A stretch of 64,000 bases of DNA from CADEDV01 sp964596345 (lineage in GTDB: Bacteria; Bacteroidota; Bacteroidia; Chitinophagales; Chitinophagaceae): the NCBI GenBank assembly GCA_964596345.1, contig CAZQSZ010000006.1, positions 186,001-250,000 of the forward strand, written 5' to 3'. Of this stretch, positions 35,855 through 44,723 are shown piece after piece. Position numbers and translations under genes: made by a program. Positions within the stretch are counted from its first letter, which is position 1; every line of letters starts with the position of its first letter. Under the pieces are notes generated by a model, which had not been told where the DNA came from, ran no database searches, and was given only the letters and a program-made list of their open reading frames with translations.

Positions 35855-36907
35855 ATGAGATCAATACTACTGGCATTAACCGTTTTGCTGCTGGCAGCAT
35901 GCGGTGGCAACGACAAAAAAAAGACAGACAGCCCGGCAGGTCCTCCAAAACAAATGGCGATGAAAGTGGATGGCTACATTGTCAACCCGCAATCTTTTGG
36001 TGAGAATATTGAAGTACCGGGTTCAATAGTGGCCAACGAAATGACTGAAGTACATCCCGAAGTATCCGGCCGCATCGTTCAATTAAATGTTGGTGAAGGC
36101 AAATACGTTAGCCGCGGCACTTTGCTGGCTAAATTATATGATGGCGACCTGCAGGCACAACTCAAAAAGATACAGATCCAATTAAGCATTGCAGAAAAAA
36201 CAGAAGAACGACAAATGCAATTGCTGAAGATCCAGGGTATCAGCCAGCAGGACTATGACCTGAGTTTATTACAGGTAAACAACCTGAAAGCAGATATTGA
36301 TATCATCCGCACCAGCATTGGCAAAACAGAAATAAGAGCACCCTTCAGTGGTAAACTGGGCCTGAAGAATATCAGCCCCGGTGCTTATGTAACCCCGGCA
36401 TCCGTAATTGCCATTGTTAACCAGACCGATCAGCTGAAACTGGATTTTACCGTACCGGAAAAATATACCGGCCAGATCAAGATCGGGCAGATCGTTTCTT
36501 TCAGCTATGAAGGCTCGGATAAAAGATATAATGCAAAAGTGATCGCTACGGAATCGAGTGTGGCAGAAAACACCCGCAGCCTGGTGGTACGTTCCATTGT
36601 ACAGAACAAAGACCAGGGATTATTGCCCGGTGCCTTTGCCAAAGTGCAATTGAATTTTGACCCCGACCCGAATGCAATACTGATACCCACCCAGGCGGTG
36701 GTGCCACAGGCAAGAGGGAAAAAAGTGATCCTCTATAATGGTGGGGTTGCCAAATTTGTGGACGTTACAACGGGCTCAAGAGATTCATCAAGGGTGCTGG
36801 TGCTGAGCGGAATAAAAGCAGGCGATACCGTGGTGGTAACAGGATTATTGAGTGTAAGGCCTGAAGCAAAAATTGATATTGCCAGGATCGTGAATGCCCC
36901 AAAATAA
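35855..36907 (+). CDS. RND efflux periplasmic adaptor (membrane fusion) lipoprotein
   Basis: A 350-aa lipoprotein (signal MRSILLALTVLLLAAC, Cys16). The HlyD/MFP plan is clear: a barrel-sandwich half VHPEVSGRIVQLNVGEGKYV, an alpha-hairpin (about 95-145), the second lipoyl half EIRAPFSGKLGLKNISPGAY, and a beta-barrel region up to IPTQAVVPQARGKKVILYNG. It links the inner-membrane pump to the TolC-like exit duct. It is the first gene of a three-gene efflux operon; a -7-like TACCTTTA is at 35806-35813. Confidence 0.92.
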   Translation: MRSILLALTVLLLAACGGNDKKKTDSPAGPPKQMAMKVDGYIVNPQSFGENIEVPGSIVANEMTEVHPEVSGRIVQLNVGEGKYVSRGTLLAKLYDGDLQAQLKKIQIQLSIAEKTEERQMQLLKIQGISQQDYDLSLLQVNNLKADIDIIRTSIGKTEIRAPFSGKLGLKNISPGAYVTPASVIAIVNQTDQLKLDFTVPEKYTGQIKIGQIVSFSYEGSDKRYNAKVIATESSVAENTRSLVVRSIVQNKDQGLLPGAFAKVQLNFDPDPNAILIPTQAVVPQARGKKVILYNGGVAKFVDVTTGSRDSSRVLVLSGIKAGDTVVVTGLLSVRPEAKIDIARIVNAPK

Positions 36908-36910
36908 ATT

Positions 36911-36940
36911 TTCAGTTGGTAGTTTATAGTTAGTAGTTGG
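36911..36940. repeat. Quasi-periodic GTTGGTAGTTTATAG repeat in the RND operon
   Basis: The 130-bp gap between adaptor and pump genes begins with degenerate units of the type AGTTGGTAGTTTATAGTTAG. The rest of the gap (36945-37037) has no gene that I can support and one small hairpin (AGCAG-CCTTA-CTGCT at about 37001-37015). The repeat class is described under findings. Confidence 0.45.
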
Positions 36941-37037
36941 AACAGGTGCATGAGAGCCCATCAGGGAGCAGGAAGATGAACGGAGCGTCGCAACGAAGTT
37001 GAGCAGCCTTACTGCTGCCGCCTAAAAAATAGTAAGC

Positions 37038-40000
37038 ATGAACATTTCAGAATTAAGTTTACGGAGACCGGTGCTGGCCATTGTGCTGAACATCATCATT
37101 GTATTGTTTGGTGTGATCGGTTTTAAATTTTTAGGTGTCCGTGATTACCCGGCCATTGATCCGCCGAATATCAGCGTCCGCACTTCCTACCCGGGTGCCA
37201 ATGCAGATATTATTGAAACGCAGATCACCGAACCGCTGGAGAAAGCCGTGAATGGTATTGCAGGTATTAAAAATATTACGTCCAGCAGCAGTAATGGTTC
37301 CAGTAATATCAACGTGGAGTTTGACCTGAGCATTGACCTGGAAGCGGCAGCGAATGATGTAAGGGATAAAGTATCACAGGCGCTTCGTTCCCTGCCTTCT
37401 GACCTGGATGCACCACCGGTGGTATCCAAAGCCGATGCGAGTTCTGATGCGATCCTGTCCATGACCGTACAGAGTAATACCCGCAACCAGTTGCAGATGA
37501 CGGAATATGCCAACAATGTGCTGGTGGAAAGACTACAAACTATTCCGGGTGTAAGTGGTATCCAGATCTGGGGCGAAAAAAGATATGCCATGCGTATCTG
37601 GATCGACCCGGCCAAACTCGTGGCCTTTACTATCACCGCTAATGATGTGCAGGCCGCTTTATTGAGAGAGAACGTGGAATTGCCTTCGGGAAAAATTTCC
37701 GGCAACGCTACTGAATTAACCGTAAGAACATTCGGCCGGCTGAACACAGAAGAAGAATTCAATAATATCATCATTAAGAATGTGGATGGTGCAGATGTGA
37801 GAGTACGGGATATTGGTGAAGCCGTTCTCGGCCCCGAGAATGAAGAAACCGTATTGAAGGGAGATGGAACACCCATGATCGCATTAGCCATAGTGCCGCA
37901 GCCCGGTTCCAACTATGTTTCTATCTCTGATGAATTTTACAAACGCCTGGAGCAGATCAAAAAAGATATGCCCGAGGATGTGAAGATCAATATCGCTTTA
38001 GACCAGACCAAGTTTATTAAGAAATCCATTTTAGAAGTGGAAGAAACACTGATGATCGCCTTCCTGCTGGTGGTGATGATCATTTATTTATTCTTCCGCG
38101 ACTGGATCATTGCTATCCGTCCCTTGATCGATATCCCGGTTTCACTGATTGGAGCTTTCTTTATCATGTACCTGATGGGCTTTACCATCAATGTACTCTC
38201 CTTGCTGGCCATCGTATTAGCAACAGGATTGGTGGTGGATGATGGTATCGTGGTGACAGAGAACATCTACAAAAAGATGGAAAAGGGAATGAATAAGTGG
38301 CAGGCTGCACTGGAAGGCTCCAAAGAAATCTATTTCGCCGTCATCGCCACTTCAATCACCCTCGCTGTAGTATTTCTGCCGATCATCTTCCTGCAGGGAT
38401 TTACCGGTCGTCTTTTTCGTGAGTTTGGAATTGTAGTTGCCGGCGCAGTATTAATATCAGCATTTGTTTCATTAACCCTTACCCCGGTATTAAACGTAAA
38501 ACTAAGCCCCAAAAATGTTCATAAACATTCCTGGTTTTATAATGCCACAGAACCTTTCTTCCGCTGGATGGAAAACAGTTTCCAGGCGGCACTCCGGCGG
38601 TTTATGCAGGTAAGATGGATTGCTTTTATTGTAATCCTGGGTTGTGTTGCCATTATTGTATTAGTAGGAGGTAGTTTGAAATCCGAACTGGCCCCGATGG
38701 AAGACCGCAGCCAGTTCCGCTTACAATTATCCGCACCGGAGGGAACCTCCTTTGATGCAATGGATAAATATGTGAACAGGCTTACGGATTTCATGATGGA
38801 TTCTGTTCCGGAAAGAGATGTGGTGCTGAGTGTTACTTCACCCGGTTTTACCGGTTCAGGTAATGCCAACACCGGTTTTGTCAGGGTAACTTTAAAAGAT
38901 CCTGCTGAAAGAGAAAGATCGCAGAAGGATATCGTGAACATGGTGAATAAGAACTTACCCAAATTCTCAGAGGGTCGTGCCTTCGCCATTGAAGAACAAA
39001 CCATCTCCGTGAATCGCCGGGGCGGTCAGCCGGTTTCCTTCGTGATCCAGAATAATAATTTTGAGAAGCTGACGAAAATACTTCCTGACTTCCTCGAGGA
39101 AGCTAAGCAAAGTAAAGTGCTGATGAATGCGGATGTGGACCTGAAATTCAATAAGCCCGAACTGCGGGTGGAAATAGACCGGTTGAAAGCCGCTCAACTC
39201 GGGGTAAGTGTAAATGATATTTCTCAAACCCTGCAATTAGCGTATAGCAACCGCCGCCTGGGTTATTTTACCAAGGATGGAAAACAATACCAGGTAATGG
39301 GACAGGTGGCCCGTAATGACCGGGATGATCCCAATGACCTGAAGACTCTTTTTGTCCGTAATAACCGGAACGAAATGATCAGCCTGGACAATTTGGTGAC
39401 GGTGAATGAATCCAATACTCCGCCAACGATCTATCATTTTAACAGGTATAAATCGGCTACAATATCTGCAGGTTTACAACCCGGTTTTACTATCGGAGAT
39501 GGTATTGCCGAGATGGAAAAAATTGCTGACAAATTGCTGGATGAAACATTTGCCACTGCCTTGTCCGGCTCTTCCAGAGATTTCCAGGAAAGCAGCAGTA
39601 ATATATCTTTTGCTTTCTTACTTGCAGTAGGGTTAATATTCCTGATCCTGGCGGCACAGTTTGAAAGTTTTATTGACCCCGTCATTATTATCATCACCTT
39701 GTTTTTTGGAATAGCCGGGGCCGTTTTGTCCTTATGGTTGTTCGGGCAAACACTGAATATATTTTCGCAGATTGGGATCATCATGCTGGTAGGAATGGTA
39801 ACTAAGAATGGTATTCTGATTGTTGAATTCGCCAACCAGAACCAGGAAAAGGGAATGAAAAAAATTGATGCCGCCATTTATTCGGCCACACAGCGGCTGC
39901 GTCCCATCCTGATGACGAACCTTGCCATGGCGCTTGGTGCATTGCCGCTGGCACTGTCACTGGGAGCATCTTCCACCAGCCGCATTCCACTGGGAATAGT

Positions 40001-40151
40001 AATTGTAGGAGGTATCATGTTCTCCCTGGTGTTAACCTTATTTGTGATCCCGGCCATGTATTCCTTCTTATCCAGGAAAAGAAAGAAGAGTGATATAGAT
40101 GAAATGTTTCACCAGCCTGTTACCGAGACAGCGGAAGAAACACCTGCTTAA
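37038..40151 (+). CDS. RND family efflux pump, HAE1/AcrB type
   Basis: A 1037-aa inner-membrane pump of the usual length. The start MNISELSLRRPVLAIVLNII, the periplasmic YPAIDPPNISVRTSYPGANA, transmembrane helix 4 with its Asp pair in TGLVVDDGIVVTENIY (proton relay), and MVTKNGILIVEFANQNQEKG near helix 10 are standard. Twelve membrane helices and two large periplasmic loops are evident. It probably exports drugs or other amphiphiles by proton antiport with the flanking adaptor and TolC-like protein. Confidence 0.95.
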   Translation: MNISELSLRRPVLAIVLNIIIVLFGVIGFKFLGVRDYPAIDPPNISVRTSYPGANADIIETQITEPLEKAVNGIAGIKNITSSSSNGSSNINVEFDLSIDLEAAANDVRDKVSQALRSLPSDLDAPPVVSKADASSDAILSMTVQSNTRNQLQMTEYANNVLVERLQTIPGVSGIQIWGEKRYAMRIWIDPAKLVAFTITANDVQAALLRENVELPSGKISGNATELTVRTFGRLNTEEEFNNIIIKNVDGADVRVRDIGEAVLGPENEETVLKGDGTPMIALAIVPQPGSNYVSISDEFYKRLEQIKKDMPEDVKINIALDQTKFIKKSILEVEETLMIAFLLVVMIIYLFFRDWIIAIRPLIDIPVSLIGAFFIMYLMGFTINVLSLLAIVLATGLVVDDGIVVTENIYKKMEKGMNKWQAALEGSKEIYFAVIATSITLAVVFLPIIFLQGFTGRLFREFGIVVAGAVLISAFVSLTLTPVLNVKLSPKNVHKHSWFYNATEPFFRWMENSFQAALRRFMQVRWIAFIVILGCVAIIVLVGGSLKSELAPMEDRSQFRLQLSAPEGTSFDAMDKYVNRLTDFMMDSVPERDVVLSVTSPGFTGSGNANTGFVRVTLKDPAERERSQKDIVNMVNKNLPKFSEGRAFAIEEQTISVNRRGGQPVSFVIQNNNFEKLTKILPDFLEEAKQSKVLMNADVDLKFNKPELRVEIDRLKAAQLGVSVNDISQTLQLAYSNRRLGYFTKDGKQYQVMGQVARNDRDDPNDLKTLFVRNNRNEMISLDNLVTVNESNTPPTIYHFNRYKSATISAGLQPGFTIGDGIAEMEKIADKLLDETFATALSGSSRDFQESSSNISFAFLLAVGLIFLILAAQFESFIDPVIIIITLFFGIAGAVLSLWLFGQTLNIFSQIGIIMLVGMVTKNGILIVEFANQNQEKGMKKIDAAIYSATQRLRPILMTNLAMALGALPLALSLGASSTSRIPLGIVIVGGIMFSLVLTLFVIPAMYSFLSRKRKKSDIDEMFHQPVTETAEETPA

Positions 40152-40162
40152 TTAATTACAGA

Positions 40163-41485
40163 ATGATCAACCTGATGAAAAAAAATATTCTCCTTGTACT
40201 CGTTTTGAGTGCGGTGACTGCCACTGCTCAAACTTCTTTGTCACTGGAAGAAGCAATTGCCACGGCTTTAAAAAACAATTACGATATACAATTGTCAAAG
40301 AATGATTCGATGGTGGCAGCACTGGATTATTCGTTCCGGAATGCGGTGTTTTATCCGCGGCTGAACGGAACCCTGGGCACCACCTGGAATAATAATGACC
40401 AGAGACAAACCCTTGCCGATGGTTCCAAGCGGGAACAGAATAATATTAAATCGCATAACCTGAACGCAGCCCTGAACCTGAACTGGACCTTGTTTGATGG
40501 ACTGAAAATGTTTGCCACCCGTGACAAAGCTGCAGAGTTTATCAAACTGGGAGAACTGGGGATCAAGAACCAGGTGATCAATACAGTCGCAACAGTGATC
40601 AATACATATTATAACATAGTCCGGCAGAAACAACAACTGAAAGCCATTGAAGAACAAATGTCCATCAGCCAGACCAGGGTGAACCTGGCCGAACGGAGAC
40701 TGGATATTGGTGTAGGCACCAAGCCCGATGTATTGCAAAGTAAAGTGGACCTGAATGCACAGAAAGCAGCCCAACTGGAACAACAAACCCTGATCAGCCA
40801 GTTGCGGGAACAATTGAACCAGGTGATGAATGTAAAAGAACAGGCCAATTATGAAGTAGCGGATTCCATTCCACTCAATACACAACTTGCATTGGGTGAT
40901 ATCCAGAATGGTATCGAAGCCACCAACCCCACCCTGCTGATCAGCAAAAAGAATATTGATATTGCGGGCATCACACTCAAAGAACGGAAAGCAGAAAAAT
41001 TACCCACCGTTGCTTTCAACTCGGTATATAATTTCACCCGCACCAATAACCAGACGGTGATCAATCCTTTCTCCCCTTTATTCAACCAGAGTAAGGGATT
41101 GAATTATGGTGTTACGGCTTCCATTCCCATCCTTAACAACCTGACGAATAAAAGACAGATACAACAGGCCAAACTGGATATACAATACCAGCAGATCATT
41201 TTCAAAAACCAGCAATCTCAACTGAACCTGGCTGTCATTAATGCTTTTAAAGAATACGAACAACAGAAAAAAGCACTGGTACTGGAAGAAGAGAATATTG
41301 TACTCGCCAAAGAAAATGTCTATATCGCCTTAGAGGTCTATCGTCTCGGTGCATCTACGATCATCCAGTTGCGGGAAGCACAGAAAAGCCTGGAAGATGC
41401 CTATAACCGCCTCATCGCAGCCCGTTATAATACCAAGCTGGCTGAAACGGAGTTATTGCGGCTGAAAGGTGACCTGGTGAAATAG
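40163..41485 (+). CDS. TolC family outer membrane efflux protein
   Basis: A 440-aa outer membrane protein with signal peptide (MKKNILLVLVLSAVTATAQ, start at 40163 or 40175). It shows the two-fold OEP repeat: SLEEAIATALKNNYDIQLSK in the first half, and ALEVYRLGASTIIQLREAQK followed by SLEDAYNRLIAARYNTKLAE in the second. Long coiled-coil helices are rich in Gln and Leu. It begins 11 bp after the pump gene and completes the tripartite exporter. Confidence 0.93.
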   Translation: MINLMKKNILLVLVLSAVTATAQTSLSLEEAIATALKNNYDIQLSKNDSMVAALDYSFRNAVFYPRLNGTLGTTWNNNDQRQTLADGSKREQNNIKSHNLNAALNLNWTLFDGLKMFATRDKAAEFIKLGELGIKNQVINTVATVINTYYNIVRQKQQLKAIEEQMSISQTRVNLAERRLDIGVGTKPDVLQSKVDLNAQKAAQLEQQTLISQLREQLNQVMNVKEQANYEVADSIPLNTQLALGDIQNGIEATNPTLLISKKNIDIAGITLKERKAEKLPTVAFNSVYNFTRTNNQTVINPFSPLFNQSKGLNYGVTASIPILNNLTNKRQIQQAKLDIQYQQIIFKNQQSQLNLAVINAFKEYEQQKKALVLEEENIVLAKENVYIALEVYRLGASTIIQLREAQKSLEDAYNRLIAARYNTKLAETELLRLKGDLVK

Positions 41486-41488
41486 AGC

Positions 41489-41520
41489 AGTTTGTAGTTT
41501 ATAGTTTGAGGTTTGTAGTT
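41489..41520. repeat. Quasi-periodic GTTTGTAGTTTATAG repeat
   Basis: Degenerate units AGTTTGTAGTTTATAGTTTG and GAGGTTTGTAGTT fill the gap between the tolC-like gene and the purE promoter. The last T overlaps the -7 box TATTTTTG. Confidence 0.5.
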
Positions 41521-41527
41521 ATTTTTG
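41520..41527 (+). promoter_or_regulatory. purE: -7 box of the purE promoter
   Basis: TATTTTTG matches TAnnTTTG exactly, 15 bp upstream of the ATG at 41543. It lies inside a longer in-frame reading that starts at 41525, which supports the later ATG. Confidence 0.5.
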
Positions 41528-41542
41528 CTGCAAATACAGCAC

Positions 41543-42055
41543 ATGAATCCACTCGTAGGTATTATAATGGGCAGTGACAGTGATCTCAACGTGATGCAGG
41601 CTGCATCAGATATCCTGAAACAGTTTGGTATTGCGCATGAAGTAACGGTAGTGTCTGCTCACCGCACACCTTTACGGATGGTGGACTATGCACAAAAAGC
41701 CAAAGAAAGAGGGTTGAGAGTGATCATTGCAGGTGCCGGCGGTGCAGCTCATTTACCCGGTATGGTAGCTTCTATCACCCCCTTGCCCGTGGTTGGTGTT
41801 CCTATCAAATCTTCCAACTCGATTGATGGCTGGGATTCTGTGCTCTCTATTTTACAAATGCCGAATGGTGTGCCGGTGGCTACGGTTGCATTGAATGCGG
41901 CCAAAAATGCCGGCATCTTAGCCGCCGAGATCATTGGCTCGGCTGATGAAGCCGTATCGCAGAAAGTGGCAGCGTATAAAAACTCCCTGAATAATGAAGT
42001 GATCGAAAAAGTGGAAAAGCTGAAGAAGGATGGATGGGAGAATAAGTTTGATTGA
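41543..42055 (+). CDS. purE: N5-carboxyaminoimidazole ribonucleotide mutase PurE
   Basis: The product has 170 aa, the normal class I PurE length, from the ATG at 41543. Motifs: GIIMGSDSDLNVMQAA, VVSAHRTPLRMVDYA with the catalytic His, IAGAGGAAHLPGMVASITPL, and GWDSVLSILQMPNGVPVATV. It converts N5-CAIR, made by PurK, to CAIR in purine synthesis. A lipoprotein gene starts 8 bp after its stop. Confidence 0.95.
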   Translation: MNPLVGIIMGSDSDLNVMQAASDILKQFGIAHEVTVVSAHRTPLRMVDYAQKAKERGLRVIIAGAGGAAHLPGMVASITPLPVVGVPIKSSNSIDGWDSVLSILQMPNGVPVATVALNAAKNAGILAAEIIGSADEAVSQKVAAYKNSLNNEVIEKVEKLKKDGWENKFD

Positions 42056-42063
42056 TAAACAAT

Positions 42064-43002
42064 ATGCGGCTTTGCATTTATATCATATCCTGTATTATGC
42101 TGACAGGTTCATGTTCAAATAACACCCAATTCCTCCAATCAGTACAACAGTATAAAGATTATCCCTCCGCCTCCGCCATTGAATTTCACAATAACCAATT
42201 TTATATCGTAGGCGATGATGCGCCTCATGTATTAGTTCTTGACAGCACACTTAAGGAGATTGATACAATCCCGTTATATGATGCCCCCCTGAAGAGAATA
42301 CCCAAACCGGTAAAGCCCGACCTGGAATCAGTCACTATCGTCCATAAAAAAAAGAAGCCTTACCTGCTGGCAATTGGTTCGGGTTCCTTAACACCTTATA
42401 GAAATACGGCTGAATTAATTGATCCTGCCAGCAAAGAACATACAACGATTGATCTTTCGCTGTTCTATGAACGGCTGAAAGCATCCGGTTTGCCCGAACT
42501 GAATATTGAGGGAGCCTGCAGCATTCCCGGTGCAATGGTCCTCTCGAACCGGGGGCACAAAGATTTTCCGAAAAATCATTTGATACTTACCTCATCAACA
42601 TTCTGGGAAGAACAGGCGGTGGCACCCATCACCCTGCTTTATGTGGGCAGCAATGAAGACAGCAGCCAGTTCCAGGGTGTGTCAGGTATTACGTATGCCC
42701 CAAAAACCGATAAACTGCTCCTTACTGTTTCCACCGAAGACACAAAAAATGCCTATGATGACGGCAGCATTGGTAAAAGTTATTTATGGATCGTGGATAA
42801 TTTCAGTTCCAAGAAAAGATGGAGCAGTATGAACCCGAACCGTATCATTGACCTGGAAAAAACAGATCCGCAATTCAGGAACCAGAAGATCGAATCGGCC
42901 TGTGTGATCCGGGAGACCAAACATTTTATTGAGCTGGCACTGGTGGCCGATAATGATGATGGCAGCAGTACCTTATTCCGGTTAGATATATCCAAGAAAT
43001 AA
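42064..43002 (+). CDS. Lipoprotein of unknown function, possibly beta-propeller
   Basis: The product has 312 aa from the ATG at 42064 (a TTG at 42052 would overlap purE). Signal MRLCIYIISCIMLTGSC gives a lipobox. The body is beta-rich with recurring strands (FHNNQFYIVGDDAPHVLVLD, KKKPYLLAIGSGSLTPY, FQGVSGITYAPKTDKLLLTV, FIELALVADNDDGSSTLFRL), resembling propeller-like YncE/esterase-like sensors. I do not recognise the family with confidence. The short spacing suggests transcription with purE, although a functional link is not evident. Confidence 0.6.
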   Translation: MRLCIYIISCIMLTGSCSNNTQFLQSVQQYKDYPSASAIEFHNNQFYIVGDDAPHVLVLDSTLKEIDTIPLYDAPLKRIPKPVKPDLESVTIVHKKKKPYLLAIGSGSLTPYRNTAELIDPASKEHTTIDLSLFYERLKASGLPELNIEGACSIPGAMVLSNRGHKDFPKNHLILTSSTFWEEQAVAPITLLYVGSNEDSSQFQGVSGITYAPKTDKLLLTVSTEDTKNAYDDGSIGKSYLWIVDNFSSKKRWSSMNPNRIIDLEKTDPQFRNQKIESACVIRETKHFIELALVADNDDGSSTLFRLDISKK

Positions 43003-43007
43003 AGAAG

Positions 43008-43058
43008 AGGTCTGAGGCAGGAGGTCTGACTTCTGATCTCTGACCTCATACCTCCTGC
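43008..43058. repeat. AGGTCTGA quasi-repeat with inverted ends between convergent genes
   Basis: Degenerate copies of AGGTCTGA and TCTGACCTC fill the gap between the lipoprotein gene and bshC. GCAGGAGGT (43017-43025) pairs with ACCTCCTGC (43050-43058), giving a 9-bp stem over a 24-nt loop. The right arm encodes the last residues of BshC (VQEV). It could act as a bidirectional terminator, but there is no T-run. Confidence 0.5.
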
Positions 43059-44647
43059 ACTACCACAAACTCCTGCTCACAACTTAAAGAGTGGGTATAT
43101 AATTGCCGGATAAAATCGCTTCCCCATTTTGCATAATAAGGTAAAAAATTATCGATCCGCTCCTGCAAACCATTCTTCGGAAATAATTTTTCCTTAACAG
43201 CATGCAGTTGCCGCTGCTGATCAGTGAATTTTCTTTTTTCAGCCCGCAACATTTTCTTTTCCAGTTCCTGCAAGCGATAGATCGTGGTTGCTTTCAATGC
43301 TTCCACATGCCGGCCCAATGTTGTATCAATAGCTGCTGCCTGTTGTTTGATACGGCTATACAATTCTTCAGTAGCAGATAAAGTACCGTTCAGTTTTAGT
43401 TGCTTATCACTGTCACGGGCCACCAGCCTGTTCAGTAATTCTGTTTCAGGTAAAAAGAAATCCTCCGTGGTAAAACCAGTCTTGCTGATCTTTTCCTGCC
43501 ATTTCTTTTCCACCACTAAAAAAGAATTGCGCAATACCAGTACCGGGAAAGGAACCTGGTAGTGATCGAAGAGGTCTTTCAGCTGCAACCAGTAGGCGGT
43601 CTCCCCGCCTCCGCCAATAAAAGCAATATTGGGCAATATGGTTTCCTGGTACAGTCCCCTGAGTATCACATTCGGGCTGAAGCGTTCGGGGTGCTCGTGG
43701 AGTTCCTTCAGCAACTCTTCTTTACTAAAGGAGACTGCTGTATTCAGGACTTCGTACTTCTCACCTCTTACTTCAATCCTCGCCCTGGTATCATCTTTTA
43801 AATAAAACAGGTTGATCTCCCTCGGGTTGGCCTGCACTTTATATCCCGCATGGGATAATGCTGCTGCTGTCTTTTCTACAATACCGGACGGAGTTTGGTT
43901 CAGCAGGTCATCCTCAAACAAAGCGATCATTTGTTTTTTTAATGCCGCATTATCAGGTAATAAAATAACCAACCCGTATTCGCTGAATAAAGCATGCACC
44001 AACCTGAATGTTGCATCCTGTATGGTTGTTCCCTCTTTATAACACTCCTTTACGAGTGAGAGTATTTCATTACCATGGGGCAATACCGCCAGTTGCCCTT
44101 CCATAGCCGTTATTAATTTCAATAACGCCTTATCTATCTTCATCCTTCCCACGGCACCGGTTTGTTTGGTTTCCCAAACCAGTTTCTCCCCGCCGATCCA
44201 AATATGATTCAGTTCATCGAGGTCAGCATCTTCCGAACCGATATAATAGACAGGCACAAAATGATTTTCCGGCATCGCTGCGTTCAGCTGTTCCGCCAGC
44301 CTGATCGCATGAACGATCTTATAGATAAAATACAGGGGACCGGTGAAGATATTATTCTGGTGCGCCGTGGTAATCGTAAATGTAGTCGCAGATAAAAGGG
44401 ATTCTATATTCTTTTTAACTTTTTCCCCGGCATCCACTGTGGCATATTGATTTCTCAATTCCTGCACCAGTACTTCACGGTTGCCGCTGAATTGTTTTCT
44501 TGCCCCGATGCTTTGCTGAAACCCCGAGAGTGTTGCAGCATTCTTGTAAAAAGGTTTCAATGCTGCCGCCTGGTCCAGGTAATCCAAAACGATCCCTGAA
44601 AAAGCATTGGCCTGGCGGTAAGGTAAACGAGTAGCTGTACAATCCAT
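43046..44647 (-). CDS. bshC: Bacillithiol biosynthesis cysteine-adding enzyme BshC
   Basis: The product has 533 aa, the usual BshC length. Motifs include TTAHQNNIFTGPLYFIYKIV near residue 95, VPVYYIGSEDADLDELNHIW, PNVILRGLYQETILPNIAFI and GGGETAYWLQLKDLF. A C-terminal coiled-coil region (about 430-500) is typical. BshC joins cysteine to glucosaminyl malate, the last step of bacillithiol synthesis. bshB1 is 25 kb away in the window. Confidence 0.95.
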   Translation of the reverse strand: MDCTATRLPYRQANAFSGIVLDYLDQAAALKPFYKNAATLSGFQQSIGARKQFSGNREVLVQELRNQYATVDAGEKVKKNIESLLSATTFTITTAHQNNIFTGPLYFIYKIVHAIRLAEQLNAAMPENHFVPVYYIGSEDADLDELNHIWIGGEKLVWETKQTGAVGRMKIDKALLKLITAMEGQLAVLPHGNEILSLVKECYKEGTTIQDATFRLVHALFSEYGLVILLPDNAALKKQMIALFEDDLLNQTPSGIVEKTAAALSHAGYKVQANPREINLFYLKDDTRARIEVRGEKYEVLNTAVSFSKEELLKELHEHPERFSPNVILRGLYQETILPNIAFIGGGGETAYWLQLKDLFDHYQVPFPVLVLRNSFLVVEKKWQEKISKTGFTTEDFFLPETELLNRLVARDSDKQLKLNGTLSATEELYSRIKQQAAAIDTTLGRHVEALKATTIYRLQELEKKMLRAEKRKFTDQQRQLHAVKEKLFPKNGLQERIDNFLPYYAKWGSDFIRQLYTHSLSCEQEFVVVQEV

Positions 44648-44723
44648 AATAAGTTATAAAATTAAGGAGTCTCCCCGAGAGTAAGCAAAGACAAAACGGA
44701 TGGAGGAGACCAGCGAACCAATT

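Noticed and set aside
36945..37037. Possible small RNA or gene between adaptor and pump genes
   Set aside because: Only a weak 5-bp hairpin and no T-run or promoter of its own.
37187..39990. Long minus-strand open frames opposite the RND pump gene
   Set aside because: They are reverse-complement shadows of a canonical pump sequence.
43812..44395. Plus-strand open frames opposite bshC
   Set aside because: They run antisense to a full-length, well-matched BshC protein and lack any recognisable domain.
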